From Alphaproteobacteria bacterium (lineage in GTDB: Bacteria > Pseudomonadota > Alphaproteobacteria > Reyranellales > Reyranellaceae): a stretch of 64,000 nt of DNA. Made by a program: the position numbers and the translations under genes. Position 1 is the first letter of the stretch; every line of letters starts with the position of its first letter. The notes beneath the pieces were generated by a model, which searched no databases, had not been told where the DNA came from, and saw only the letters and a program-made list of their open reading frames with translations. The DNA lies in the NCBI GenBank assembly GCA_019635875.1, contig JAHBYP010000003.1, positions 558,001-622,000 on the forward strand. Reading direction: 5' to 3'. Below, piece by piece: positions 1 to 7,593 of this stretch.

Positions 1-265
1 CATCGTTTCCGAGAGCGGCCGCAAGGATCACGGCAGCGGCGCCATCGACCACATCGCCTTCCGCTGCCACGGCCTGAAGGACACGCTCGAGCTGCTGAAG
101 AAGGACGGCGTGGCGCACGAGCTGCGCCAGGTGCCGGCGCGCCCGCTGCAGCAGGTTTTCATCCGCGATCCCGACGGCGTGATGATCGAGATGAACTTCT
201 GGGATGAACCGGTGGTCGCCAAGCCGCGCAAGGAAGGCGTGATGCACGCCTCTGAGGCGATCTAG
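1..265 (+). CDS. VOC (glyoxalase/bleomycin-resistance fold) family protein, C-terminal part
   Basis: The reading frame is open from base 2 and ends in TAG at 263-265; the start lies before the window. The visible 87 residues carry the second half of a VOC module: an I-D-H-I-A-F-R strand supplying a candidate metal-ligand His, a helix (LKDTLELLKKDGV), and the closing strands QQVFIRDPDGVMIEMNFW with the D-P-D-G turn and a Glu in the usual last metal-ligand position. That layout is typical of metal-dependent isomerases, dioxygenases and lyases of this superfamily. The substrate cannot be told from this fragment. It is followed by two family A palindromes, the first a likely end point for its transcript. 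Confidence 0.85.
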   Translation, partial: IVSESGRKDHGSGAIDHIAFRCHGLKDTLELLKKDGVAHELRQVPARPLQQVFIRDPDGVMIEMNFWDEPVVAKPRKEGVMHASEAI

Positions 266-290
266 AGCGACGAGCCCGAATCGGCGCCGC

Positions 291-361
291 CCTGTCATCC
301 CGAGCGCAGCGAGGGATCCAGGGAAGCTGCCTGGATCCCTTGCTGCGCTCGGGATGACAGG
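291..361. repeat. Family A inverted repeat, copy 1
   Basis: Arms CTGTCATCCCGAGCGCAGCG and its complement flank a short centre (gatccagggaagctgcctggatc). It lies 26 bases after the stop of the VOC gene and can fold into a long hairpin. Confidence 0.9.
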
Positions 362-406
362 TGGGTCCGATTGACCGCTCGATGCTCTAGCCCGACGCAC
401 GCACGT

Positions 407-466
407 CGTCTTTCCGAGCGCAGCAAGGAATCTTTCGAGATCCCTCGCTGCGCTCGGGATGACAGG
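407..466. repeat. Family A inverted repeat, copy 2 (diverged left arm)
   Basis: The left arm reads GTCTTTCCGAGCGCAGCAAGGAATC and the right arm is the standard GATCCCTCGCTGCGCTCGGG. It sits between convergent genes, just past the end of the DUF3237 gene. Confidence 0.85.
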
Positions 467-481
467 CGGTGTGCTCGGAGC

Positions 482-949
482 CTACAGAATCTGGAAGACC
501 TCGTAGATCGGCCCGCTCGCCTCGCGGCGGCCGACGCCGACCGAGATGATGCGGTTGAGGAACGAGTACTTCTCCGACGCCGTCTCGAAGCGCGGCGCGG
601 TGCGGAAATAGTACTCCGAGGGATCGACCTTCTCGCCTTTGGCCAGGCGGTCGAGTACCCATTGCGGGCCGTGACGCAGGCCGCGATAGCTCATGTAGAT
701 CAGGTGCCCGTCGTGCGTCTTCAGCGTCAGCCGTACGTCGAGCTCCCACACGCCGTCGGCGCGCACGGTGATCCAGTCGCCCGCCGGTGTCGGCTGCACG
801 GTGCCCTTGAGTTCGTCGCCCTCGAAGGTGCCGCCGGCGACCGTGGCGACGCGGCGATGGCCATAGGGCGTGACGCCCATGTCGTCGACGGCGCCGACGT
901 CGAGGCGGATGGTGAAGAGGTGGGCGCTGCTGAGCGTCGGTTCGGACAT
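482..949 (-). CDS. DUF3237 family protein
   Basis: A 155-residue protein of the small single-domain DUF3237 (UPF0311) family; the family's biochemical role is not established. Diagnostic segments are the N-terminal LFTIRLDVGAVDDMG stretch, the central GDWITVRADGVWELDVR strand and the C-terminal FRTAPRFET...LNRIISVGVGRRE block followed by a Tyr-rich end, all in the family order. No signal peptide is seen, so it is probably cytoplasmic. I start it at 949 (MSEPTLSS), preceded by AGAGAA; the longer start at 976 lies inside a family A palindrome and is unlikely. It may share a transcript with the rhodanese gene upstream, with one palindrome between them. Confidence 0.88.
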   Translation of the reverse strand: MSEPTLSSAHLFTIRLDVGAVDDMGVTPYGHRRVATVAGGTFEGDELKGTVQPTPAGDWITVRADGVWELDVRLTLKTHDGHLIYMSYRGLRHGPQWVLDRLAKGEKVDPSEYYFRTAPRFETASEKYSFLNRIISVGVGRREASGPIYEVFQIL

Positions 950-970
950 CGTTGGTTCTCTGATTGACGC

Positions 971-1037
971 TGTCATCCCGAGCGCAGCGAGGGATCTTGG
1001 CGTCGATGATAGATCCCTCGCTGCGCTCGGGATGACG
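971..1037. repeat. Family A inverted repeat, copy 3
   Basis: Arms TGTCATCCCGAGCGCAGCGA / TCGCTGCGCTCGGGATGACG around a centre of about 20 bases. It occupies nearly the whole gap between the rhodanese stop (1045) and the DUF3237 start (949). Confidence 0.9.
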
Positions 1038-1044
1038 GAGGCGC

Positions 1045-1470
1045 CTAGCTCTTCGATCCGCCGGCGAGCTTGGGCTCGACGGTCTCGACCGGCGCCCCGG
1101 CCTTCTTCCAGGCGCCGAAGCCACCCTCGATATGCGCCACCGGCGTGAGCCCCATGTCCTGCGCCGTCTTGGCGGCCAGGGCCGAACGCACGCCGCCGGC
1201 GCAGAAGAACACGAACTTGTCGCCATTGGCGAAGAACGGCTTGTGGTACGGGCTGCCGGGATCGATCCAGAACTCGAGCATGCCGCGCGTGACGTTGATC
1301 GCGCCCGGCACGCCGCCGTCGCGCCAGATCTCGCGCGGATCGCGCAGGTCGATGAAGGTGGTGCCCTTCTGCCCGTGCATCGCCCTGGCCTGCTCGACGT
1401 TCAAGGTCTCGATCTCCTTCATCGATTCGTCGAACATCTCTTTCACGCTGCGCTTGATCTCCAGCGGCAT
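1045..1470 (-). CDS. Single-domain rhodanese-like protein
   Basis: A 141-residue protein consisting of one rhodanese (sulfurtransferase-fold) domain. The IDLRDPREIWRDGGVPGAINVTRG segment is the usual CDC25-like entry motif, and FVFFCAGGVRSALAAKTAQDMG is the active-site loop, with Cys as persulfide carrier and an Arg closing the loop. No signal peptide is visible, so it should be a cytoplasmic sulfur carrier or regulator; the acceptor is unknown. The start at 1470 (MPLEIKRS) has AAGGAGAG six bases before it; the longer start at 1512 overlaps the end of the aminotransferase. It is 10 bases downstream of that gene, so they are probably cotranscribed. Confidence 0.93.
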   Translation of the reverse strand: MPLEIKRSVKEMFDESMKEIETLNVEQARAMHGQKGTTFIDLRDPREIWRDGGVPGAINVTRGMLEFWIDPGSPYHKPFFANGDKFVFFCAGGVRSALAAKTAQDMGLTPVAHIEGGFGAWKKAGAPVETVEPKLAGGSKS

Positions 1471-1480
1471 TGCTCTCTCC

Positions 1481-2791
1481 TTACGCCACAGCCTGGTCGA
1501 TGGCCCGTTCAAGCACGGCGCACATCGTCTCGATCTCGTCGTCGTCGGATATGAACGGCGGACCCAGCATCAGCAGGTCGGTGACGCCGATGCCGCCGGG
1601 ATAGATCCACACGTTGTTGTCGAGCGCGTGCTTCATCGCCTTGTTGGTCACGGTGCCGGGCGTCGCGAAGGGTTCCAGCGTCTCGCGATCCTTGACCACC
1701 TCGATACCCCACAGCATGCCGCGACCACGCACTTCCGCGACATTGGGATGCTGCTTCAGTCGCTGCAGGCGACGCTCGAGCTTGGCGCCGGCGACCCTGG
1801 CTTTGGCCAGCATGTCCTCGTCGCTCACGATGCGCAGCACCTCGTCGGCGGCGGCGCAGGCCGCCGGGTGGGCGCTGTAGGTGTAGAACATCGGCGCGTC
1901 GCCGATGCGCGCCAGCGGCTCGGCGATGCGGTCGGAGGCGAACAGGCCGCCGATCGGCGCATAGCCGCCGCTCATGCCCTTGGCCGAGACCATGACGTCG
2001 ACTTCGATGCCCTCGGCCTCGTGCGCGAAGCGCGGCCCGGTGCGACCGAAGCCCGAGATCACCTCGTCGGCGATCAGCACGATGTCGTGGCGATCGCAGA
2101 TCGCGCGCAGCCGCTTCCAGTAGCCACCAGGCGGCACCAGCGCGCCGCCGCTGCTGCCGACCACCGGCTCGGCGATGATGCCGGCGATCGTGTCGGCGCC
2201 CTCGCGCCGGATGATCGCCTCGATCTCCTCGACGCAGGCGACCTCGCAGGACGGATACGTCTTGCCCAGCGGGCAGCGCAGGCAGTAATGCGCCGGAGCC
2301 TTGGGCGTCTCGCGCGCCATGCCCTTGATCGCCGCGCGCCGCGCGGTGTGGCCGCCGATCTCCAGCGTGGCGACAGTCGCGCCGTGATAGGAGAAGCTGC
2401 GGCCGATCACCTTCCAGCGCGAGGCGTTGCCCTTGGCGACGTGGTACTGCCGGGCCAGCTTGACCGCGGCCTCGACCGCTTCCGAGCCGCCGCTGGCGAG
2501 GAAGATCCGCGTCAGGTTCCTGGGCAGCCAGTCGCGCTTGAGCCGCTCGACCAGCTTGGCGCGCTCCGGCGTCACGAAGGGCGGAATCGCATAGGCCAGC
2601 GCCGACGACGCCCGGGCCATCGCCGCGCCCGGTTCGGGACGGCCATGGCCGATATTGACCAGCATCGCGCCGCCGCCGGCGTCGAGAATGCGCCGACCGT
2701 CGGACGTGATCAGATGACATCCCTCGGCGCCGACGATCTCCAGCGCCATCGGCCACGGGGTGAACGGCCAGGCGGGTTTGGTGTCAGGCAT
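1481..2791 (-). CDS. Class III PLP-dependent aminotransferase
   Basis: A 436-residue fold-type I aminotransferase of class III (omega-amino acid / acetylornithine-type). The N-terminal DGRRILDAGGGAMLVNIGHG, the FLASGGSEAVEAAVKLARQYH phosphate-binding segment, the LIADEVISGFGRTG motif with the Asp that contacts the PLP ring nitrogen, and VSAKGMSGGYAPIGG with the Schiff-base Lys are all present. A Cys cluster (CLRCPLGKTYPSCEVAC) near residue 150 also occurs in a subgroup annotated as aspartate aminotransferase family. The next upstream gene is a succinate-semialdehyde dehydrogenase, so the pair could convert an omega-amino acid such as GABA to succinate; that pairing is inference. The start at 2791 has GAGGATGG upstream; the longer start at 2812 lies in a repeat. 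Confidence 0.93.
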   Translation of the reverse strand: MPDTKPAWPFTPWPMALEIVGAEGCHLITSDGRRILDAGGGAMLVNIGHGRPEPGAAMARASSALAYAIPPFVTPERAKLVERLKRDWLPRNLTRIFLASGGSEAVEAAVKLARQYHVAKGNASRWKVIGRSFSYHGATVATLEIGGHTARRAAIKGMARETPKAPAHYCLRCPLGKTYPSCEVACVEEIEAIIRREGADTIAGIIAEPVVGSSGGALVPPGGYWKRLRAICDRHDIVLIADEVISGFGRTGPRFAHEAEGIEVDVMVSAKGMSGGYAPIGGLFASDRIAEPLARIGDAPMFYTYSAHPAACAAADEVLRIVSDEDMLAKARVAGAKLERRLQRLKQHPNVAEVRGRGMLWGIEVVKDRETLEPFATPGTVTNKAMKHALDNNVWIYPGGIGVTDLLMLGPPFISDDDEIETMCAVLERAIDQAVA

Positions 2792-2806
2792 TCGATCCAT
2801 CCTCAC

Positions 2807-2862
2807 TGTCATGTCGAGCGCAGCGAGACATCTAGATCCCTCGCTATGCTCGGGATGACAGA
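2807..2862. repeat. Family A inverted repeat, copy 4
   Basis: A variant with TGTCATGTCGAGCGCAGCGAGACATC as left arm and GATCCCTCGCTATGCTCGGG as right arm. It lies inside the presumed dehydrogenase-aminotransferase operon, where it could tune the relative expression of the two genes. Confidence 0.88.
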
Positions 2863-2870
2863 CAACTCCA

Positions 2871-4361
2871 TCACATGCCGCCGATGCACAGGTACTTCGA
2901 CTCGAGGTACTCGTCGATGCCGTACTTGGAGCCCTCGCGGCCCAGGCCGGACTCCTTGACGCCGCCGAACGGACCGACCTCGTTGGAGATGATGCCGGTG
3001 TTGATGCCGACCATGCCGCTCTCGATCGCCTCGGCGACGCGCCAGACGCGGCCGATGTCGCGGCTGTAGAAATACGCCGCCAGCCCGAACTCGGTGGCGT
3101 TGGCCAGCCGCACGGCGTCGGCCTCGGTCTCGAACTTCACCAGCGGCGCCACCGGGCCGAAGGTCTCCTCGCGCATCACCAGCATCGCCTCGGTGACGTT
3201 GGTCATCAGGGTCGGCTCGAAGAACGTGCCGCCACTGCCGTGGCGATGGCCGCCGACCACGACCTTGGCGCCCTTGCCCAGCGCGTCGGCGACATGCTGC
3301 TCGACCTTGGCGACGGCGGCATCGTCGATCAGCGGGCCCTGGTTGACGCCGGCCTCCAGCCCGTCGCCGACCTTCAGCTTGCGCACGGCGGCGGCGAGCT
3401 TCTCGGCGAAGGCGTCGTAGACGCCGGCCTGCACGAAGAAGCGGTTGGCGCAGACGCAGGTCTGGCCGGTATTGCGGTACTTCGAGAGGATCGCGCCTTC
3501 GACCGCAGCGTCGAGATCGGCGTCGTCGAAGACGATGAACGGCGCGTTGCCGCCCAGCTCGAGCGAGATCTTCTTCACCGTGCCGGCGCAGGCCGCCATC
3601 AGCTGCTTGCCGATCTCGGTCGAGCCGGTGAAGGTCAGCTTGCGCACGGTTGGATTGGACGTCATCTCGTTGCCGATCTCGCCGGCATCGCCGGTGACCA
3701 CCGACAGCAGGCCCGCGGGCACGCCGGCGCGCTCGGCCAGCACCGCCATCGCCAGCGCCGAGAACGGCGTCAGCTTGGCCGGCTTCACCACCATGCCGCA
3801 GCCTGCCGCCAGCGCCGGGCCGGCCTTGCGGGTGATCATCGCCGCCGGGAAGTTCCACGGCGTGATCGCGGCGCAAACGCCCACCGGCTGCTTCAGCACG
3901 ACGAGCCGACGATCGCGCGCCGGGCTTTGCAGCACGTCGCCGTCGACGCGCTTGGCCTGCTCGGCGAACCACTCGATGAACGAGGCGGCGTAGGCGACCT
4001 CGCCCTTGGCCTCGGCCAGTGGCTTGCCCTGCTCGCTGGTCATGATCACGCCGAGATCCTCGACATTGGCCATCATCAGGTCGTTCCAGCGCCGCAGGAT
4101 GTTGGCGCGCTCCTTGCCGGTCATCGCCGCCCAGCCCTTCATCGCCGCTTCGGCGGCGGCGATGGCGCGGCGCGTCTCGGCCGCGCCCATGCGCGGCACG
4201 GTGCCCAAAGCCGCGCCGGTCGCGGGGTTGCGCACGGCGTGCGTGCGCCCGTCATCGGCGTCGATCCATTTGCCCGCGACATAGGCCTGCTCGCGGAACA
4301 GGTCCGCATCCTTCAGCCGCGCGCGCAATCCGTCGTCGCTCTTGGTCAAGGTGTCGGGCAT
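2871..4361 (-). CDS. gabD: NAD(P)-dependent succinate-semialdehyde dehydrogenase
   Basis: A 496-residue aldehyde dehydrogenase of the GabD subgroup, matching the family length. Visible hallmarks are PWNFPAAMITRKAGPALAAGC (cofactor and oxyanion Asn region), the FTGSTEIGKQLM Rossmann segment, LELGGNAPFIVFDDAD with the general-base Glu, NTGQTCVCANRFFV with the nucleophilic Cys, and the C-terminal GPFGGVKESGLGREGSKYGIDEYLESKYLCIG block diagnostic of succinate-semialdehyde dehydrogenases. It would oxidise succinate semialdehyde to succinate in the cytoplasm. GGAGGG precedes the ATG at 4361; an upstream in-frame start at 4403 is less likely. The class III aminotransferase downstream suggests a GABA or related omega-amino acid route. 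Confidence 0.93.
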   Translation of the reverse strand: MPDTLTKSDDGLRARLKDADLFREQAYVAGKWIDADDGRTHAVRNPATGAALGTVPRMGAAETRRAIAAAEAAMKGWAAMTGKERANILRRWNDLMMANVEDLGVIMTSEQGKPLAEAKGEVAYAASFIEWFAEQAKRVDGDVLQSPARDRRLVVLKQPVGVCAAITPWNFPAAMITRKAGPALAAGCGMVVKPAKLTPFSALAMAVLAERAGVPAGLLSVVTGDAGEIGNEMTSNPTVRKLTFTGSTEIGKQLMAACAGTVKKISLELGGNAPFIVFDDADLDAAVEGAILSKYRNTGQTCVCANRFFVQAGVYDAFAEKLAAAVRKLKVGDGLEAGVNQGPLIDDAAVAKVEQHVADALGKGAKVVVGGHRHGSGGTFFEPTLMTNVTEAMLVMREETFGPVAPLVKFETEADAVRLANATEFGLAAYFYSRDIGRVWRVAEAIESGMVGINTGIISNEVGPFGGVKESGLGREGSKYGIDEYLESKYLCIGGM

Positions 4362-4410
4362 GGCATCCCTCCATGTTTCGCCTTGCGGCGCAGTATAGGC
4401 CACGCCGCTT

Positions 4411-5553
4411 TCAGATGTCGCCCAGCAGCGTCAATACGCGCCGCCGCTGGGTCTCATTGACCATCGAGGCCACCAGACGCCGGGCCCGGTCGGAATTCCC
4501 GGCGAGCACCAGGTTGCAGGCGACGTTGGCGGCGATCTCCTCGCGCACCGGACGCGCGAGGATCAGGCCGGCGAGATCGAGCACCCGATCGCTCGTCGCG
4601 GGCGTCAACGGCACGAGGCGCAGAAAACCGGCCAGCTCGTGGTCGCAACGCGGCGGCAGGCGACCACTGTCGAGCACGCGATGCACGGCGGCATCGGCGA
4701 TGTCGAGCGCCGCGGATGTATCCGTGTGCACCAGCCGCCGGGCGCGGTCGAGCTCGCTGCGCAGCCTGTCGATCGGCTCGGTGAGGCGCTCGGCCAGGAT
4801 GGCGGCGGCAGCCCCGTGGCCCGCCTGACGCAGCGCGGCGATCATCGCCACATGCTCGATGTCCGCCTTGGAGCCGGCGAGGGCATCGACGATGCCCGGC
4901 GGTATCGACGGCACGTGGCCGGCACGCAACAGCTCGAAGAATGGCCAGGCATTTCCTGCCCGGATCGCCTGCAGCACCAGCGCCATCATCCGCTCGGTAT
5001 CGCCGAGCACGGCATAGGCGGCGATCAGCGAGGCGATGACCGGCTCGATCCCGTCCGGCAGATCCGCCAGCAACGCCTCGGTCGCCCGCAACAGATCGGC
5101 ATCGCGGTCGGCGCACGCCACGGCAATGAACTCCTGGGCGATCTCGAACCGGCCGCGGCGGACCCTGCGGACCTTGAACGCCCGCTCGACCATCGCCCGG
5201 CGAAGCGCGGGGTGGGCGGCCAGGCAGCCGATCAGCAGCGGGCGCCACTGCTTCAGGTCGCGGTGATCGAGCAGGCCGACGGCGGCCTCGGGCCACTGGG
5301 CAATGCGCCGGAGGATGCCGCGCATCTCATCGAGCGTCGCCGCCCGCTGCTGGATGCGCGGCGTGCCCGACATGAAGCGGCCGTCCGGGCCGGCCATCAC
5401 CTTCGACCAGGCTCTGTCGATGCGGTCGAGCTCACCGACGATGCGCCACCATTGCATCATCACCAGGCGCTGCCCGGCCTCGACGTCATCGGTCGCGCGC
5501 GCCGCCGCAAGCTCGCGCTCGAACACGACCTGCCATGGCTCGTTGCGGATCAT
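4411..5553 (-). CDS. Unknown all-helical protein, translationally coupled to SDR
   Basis: I do not recognise this 380-residue protein. It has no signal peptide or clear membrane segment. From residue 60 onward it consists of short amphipathic Ala/Leu/Arg-rich helices (LLIGCLAAHPALRRAMVERAF, VIASLIAAYAVLGDTERMM, AAILAERLTEPIDRLRSEL), like a helical-repeat solenoid of TPR or HEAT character, but no repeat register is strong enough to assign. Its ATG at 5553-5551 shares one base with the TGA of the upstream SDR (TGATG), so its translation is probably coupled to that gene. It ends 49 bases before the dehydrogenase start. The same frame stays open far upstream across the SDR; that extension is a shadow. 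Confidence 0.75.
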   Translation of the reverse strand: MIRNEPWQVVFERELAAARATDDVEAGQRLVMMQWWRIVGELDRIDRAWSKVMAGPDGRFMSGTPRIQQRAATLDEMRGILRRIAQWPEAAVGLLDHRDLKQWRPLLIGCLAAHPALRRAMVERAFKVRRVRRGRFEIAQEFIAVACADRDADLLRATEALLADLPDGIEPVIASLIAAYAVLGDTERMMALVLQAIRAGNAWPFFELLRAGHVPSIPPGIVDALAGSKADIEHVAMIAALRQAGHGAAAAILAERLTEPIDRLRSELDRARRLVHTDTSAALDIADAAVHRVLDSGRLPPRCDHELAGFLRLVPLTPATSDRVLDLAGLILARPVREEIAANVACNLVLAGNSDRARRLVASMVNETQRRRVLTLLGDI

Positions 5554-6317
5554 CACACCCTGCCGCCGTCCACGACATAGAGCTGGCTGGTGCAGGCCGC
5601 CGCCTCCTCGCTGGCGAGGAAGACGGTGAACTTCGCCAGGTCGTCGGGCACGAGCCAGCGCTTGAGGCACTGCAGGTCCATCTGGCGCGAGCCGGCCTCG
5701 GGCGTGATCCACAGCTTCTCCTGGCGCTCCGTGCGCACCCAGCCCGGCGAGATCGCGTTGGCGCGGATGTTGTCCTTGCCGTAGTCGCGCGCCAGCGAGC
5801 GCGTCAACCCGATGACGGCGGATTTCGCCGCGGTGTAGATCGCCATGCCGCCCTGCCCGGTCATCCAGGAGATCGAGGAGTAGTTGACGATCGCGCCGCC
5901 GCCCGCCGCCTTCATGTCGGGCAGCACGGCCTGGGCGGCGAAGAACTGGTGCTTGAGGTTCACCGCGATTCGCTGGTCGAAATACTCCGGCGTCACCGTC
6001 TCGGTGGCGTGGCGATCGTCGTGCGCGGCATTGTTGACCAGCACGGTGATCGGCCCGAAGGCGGCGCGGATGTCGGCGATGGCGCCGCGCAGCGCGTCGG
6101 TATCGGTGACATCGGCGCGCACGTAGCGCACCGCCGCATCGCCGCCCGACAGCTCGTCGGCCAGGGCGCGCGCCGGTGCGTCGGCGATGTCGATGAAGCC
6201 GACCTTCGATTTCTGCCGCGCGAAGGCGCGCACGATCGCCGCACCGATGCCGCTGCCGCCGCCGGTGACCAGCACCGTGCGCCCTTCGAGGTCGGGGTAG
6301 ATCGCGCCGCCGGCCAT
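5553..6317 (-). CDS. Short-chain dehydrogenase/reductase (classical SDR)
   Basis: A 254-residue classical SDR. TGGGSGIG (residues 18-25) is the nucleotide-binding glycine motif, VLVNNAAHD is the NNAG-type strand, and YSSISWMTGQGGMAIYTAAKSAVIG supplies the catalytic Ser, Tyr and Lys. An Asp at the end of the second strand (VGFIDIADAPA) favours NAD(H) over NADP(H). The C-terminus (CTSQLYVVDGGRV) is the usual substrate-loop end. Substrate unknown. GGGAG lies upstream of the ATG at 6317. The gene is followed by the unknown helical protein with a one-base stop/start overlap, so they form a two-gene unit. Confidence 0.92.
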   Translation of the reverse strand: MAGGAIYPDLEGRTVLVTGGGSGIGAAIVRAFARQKSKVGFIDIADAPARALADELSGGDAAVRYVRADVTDTDALRGAIADIRAAFGPITVLVNNAAHDDRHATETVTPEYFDQRIAVNLKHQFFAAQAVLPDMKAAGGGAIVNYSSISWMTGQGGMAIYTAAKSAVIGLTRSLARDYGKDNIRANAISPGWVRTERQEKLWITPEAGSRQMDLQCLKRWLVPDDLAKFTVFLASEEAAACTSQLYVVDGGRV

Positions 6318-6433
6318 GCCGTTCTCCCTTGTTTGCGGGATACAGGCTACCACGATGAATTGTGGAGATACCGCGACGCTTGTCGAGGGAAGCCCGCCGC
6401 GTCATCCTCGACGGCGAGATCGGGGAGGTCCAC

Positions 6434-6976
6434 GTGGCCCGTCCAACCGTGTTCTGGATCGCGTCGATGCTGCTGCTGACGGCGGCCAGCGTGGCGCTGG
6501 CGCAGTTCGGCCCCTCGCAGCCGGGCAGCAGCCGCAACACGGGGCCGTTCGGCCCCTCGCCGCAACAGCACCCCTACCCGCAGCAACCCCATCCCCAGCA
6601 ACCCTACCCGCGGCAGCCCTATCTCCAGCAGCCCTATCCGCAACAGGTACACGTCTCGCTGGTCGGCGTCTGGAGCACGACCTTGCATGACACGCGAGGC
6701 CAGGCCATCGCCTCGATATTCATCCAGTTCGCACCGGACGGTCGCTACCAGAAGCGCATGATCGTGCGCGGCGGCCAGACCGACGTCTTCGGCGTCTGGC
6801 AGTACGACGCGCAGAACGCGATACTGCATTCACAGGCGCAGGACTATGCGCCCAGAAACATCCCGCCGAGCGAGCCGATGGGTCAGACCTATTCGCTGCG
6901 CCTGCAATGGGTCAGCACCAACCACTTCATCACCCAGGATGTCAGCGGCCCGGTCCGCTGGGTGCGCCAGCAGTGA
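6434..6976 (+). CDS. Secreted protein with Pro-Tyr-Pro-Gln-Gln repeat linker
   Basis: A 180-residue exported protein of unknown function. From the GTG at 6434 (GGGGAGGT five bases upstream) it begins MARPTVFWIASMLLLTAASVALAQ, a clear signal peptide. A flexible Pro/Gln linker follows, containing five tandem 15-base units encoding PYPQQ-like pentapeptides (6572-6646). The remaining 110 residues form a compact beta-rich domain (VSLVGVWSTTL..., IFIQFAPDGRYQKRMIV, DVFGVWQYD) that resembles small periplasmic proteins with a lipocalin-like strand pattern; this resemblance is only impressionistic. It converges with the OmpA-domain gene, with 18 bases between the stops. An ATG at 6362 would be an alternative start but places 24 charged residues before the signal peptide. 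Confidence 0.82.
   Translation: MARPTVFWIASMLLLTAASVALAQFGPSQPGSSRNTGPFGPSPQQHPYPQQPHPQQPYPRQPYLQQPYPQQVHVSLVGVWSTTLHDTRGQAIASIFIQFAPDGRYQKRMIVRGGQTDVFGVWQYDAQNAILHSQAQDYAPRNIPPSEPMGQTYSLRLQWVSTNHFITQDVSGPVRWVRQQ
6572..6646 (+). repeat. Five tandem 15-bp coding repeats (PYPQQ units)
   Basis: Five in-register copies of CCCTACCCGCAGCAA with mostly silent or conservative changes, encoding PYPQQ, PHPQQ, PYPRQ, PYLQQ and PYPQQ. They form the linker after the signal peptide. Confidence 0.9.
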
Positions 6977-6994
6977 CGGGACGGCGCTGCCGGC

Positions 6995-7525
6995 TCAGCG
7001 ACCGAGATTGGTGATCTGCACCCGGCGATTGGCGGCGTCGGCGGGATTGGCGAGGTCGAGCGGCTTGCTGCTGCCGTAGCCCGTGGCGGTCAGCCGCTCG
7101 GGCGCGATCCGGTACTTGGCGATCAGGAAGTCGCGCACGGTGTTGGCGCGTTGTGTCGACAGACGCAGATTGTAGTCGCTCTCGCCGCTGGCGTCGGAAT
7201 GCCCGCCGATCTCGAAGCGATAGCCGGCGAGCCTGGGATCGGCCAGCGCCGCGCCCAGCTTGTCGACCAGGGTGATGCCCGTCGCATCGAGCCTGGCCGA
7301 GTCGATCTCGAACGGGATGCGCATGTCGATGGTCGGCGGTCCCTGGATGGTGACGCGACCGCGCGTCAGGGAACGCGGCGCCCCGCCGGGCGGCGGCGGC
7401 GTCAGCCTGTCGACGATGTCGGACGAGCTCGGCGACGGCGGCGCCGGCTTGGCGCTGCCTTGCGCGAACGCCTCCGGCGCCATCGCGACGAGCAGGGGTA
7501 CGACGAGCGCAAGGCGACGGCGCAT
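6995..7525 (-). CDS. OmpA-family peptidoglycan-associated protein
   Basis: A 176-residue envelope protein. It has a signal peptide (MRRRLALVVPLLVAMAPEAFAQ), a Pro/Ser-rich spacer of about 40 residues, and a C-terminal OmpA domain from about residue 65. The domain shows IPFEIDSARLDATG, FEIGGHSDASGESDYNLRLSTQRANTVRDFLI and LTATGYGSSKPLDLANPADAANRRVQI, which include the Asp and Arg that bind meso-diaminopimelate in family members. No lipobox Cys is seen, so it is probably periplasmic and bound to peptidoglycan rather than a Pal lipoprotein. GGAGG lies six bases before the ATG at 7525. It is monocistronic between a convergent and an upstream same-strand gene. Confidence 0.92.
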   Translation of the reverse strand: MRRRLALVVPLLVAMAPEAFAQGSAKPAPPSPSSSDIVDRLTPPPPGGAPRSLTRGRVTIQGPPTIDMRIPFEIDSARLDATGITLVDKLGAALADPRLAGYRFEIGGHSDASGESDYNLRLSTQRANTVRDFLIAKYRIAPERLTATGYGSSKPLDLANPADAANRRVQITNLGR

Positions 7526-7593
7526 GGATCCTCCGGCGATGTGACAGTTTCGTATCGTACCAGAATCCCGGACAATTCGCACGGCCTGTGGCC

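Noticed and set aside
291..466. Family A repeats considered as insertion sequence ends
   Set aside because: No transposase frame lies between any pair, and the elements are short single palindromes.
971..1037. In-frame start codons inside family A repeats (for DUF3237 and the aminotransferase)
   Set aside because: They come from the repeat arm; internal ATGs with SD sequences and family-typical N-termini are preferred.
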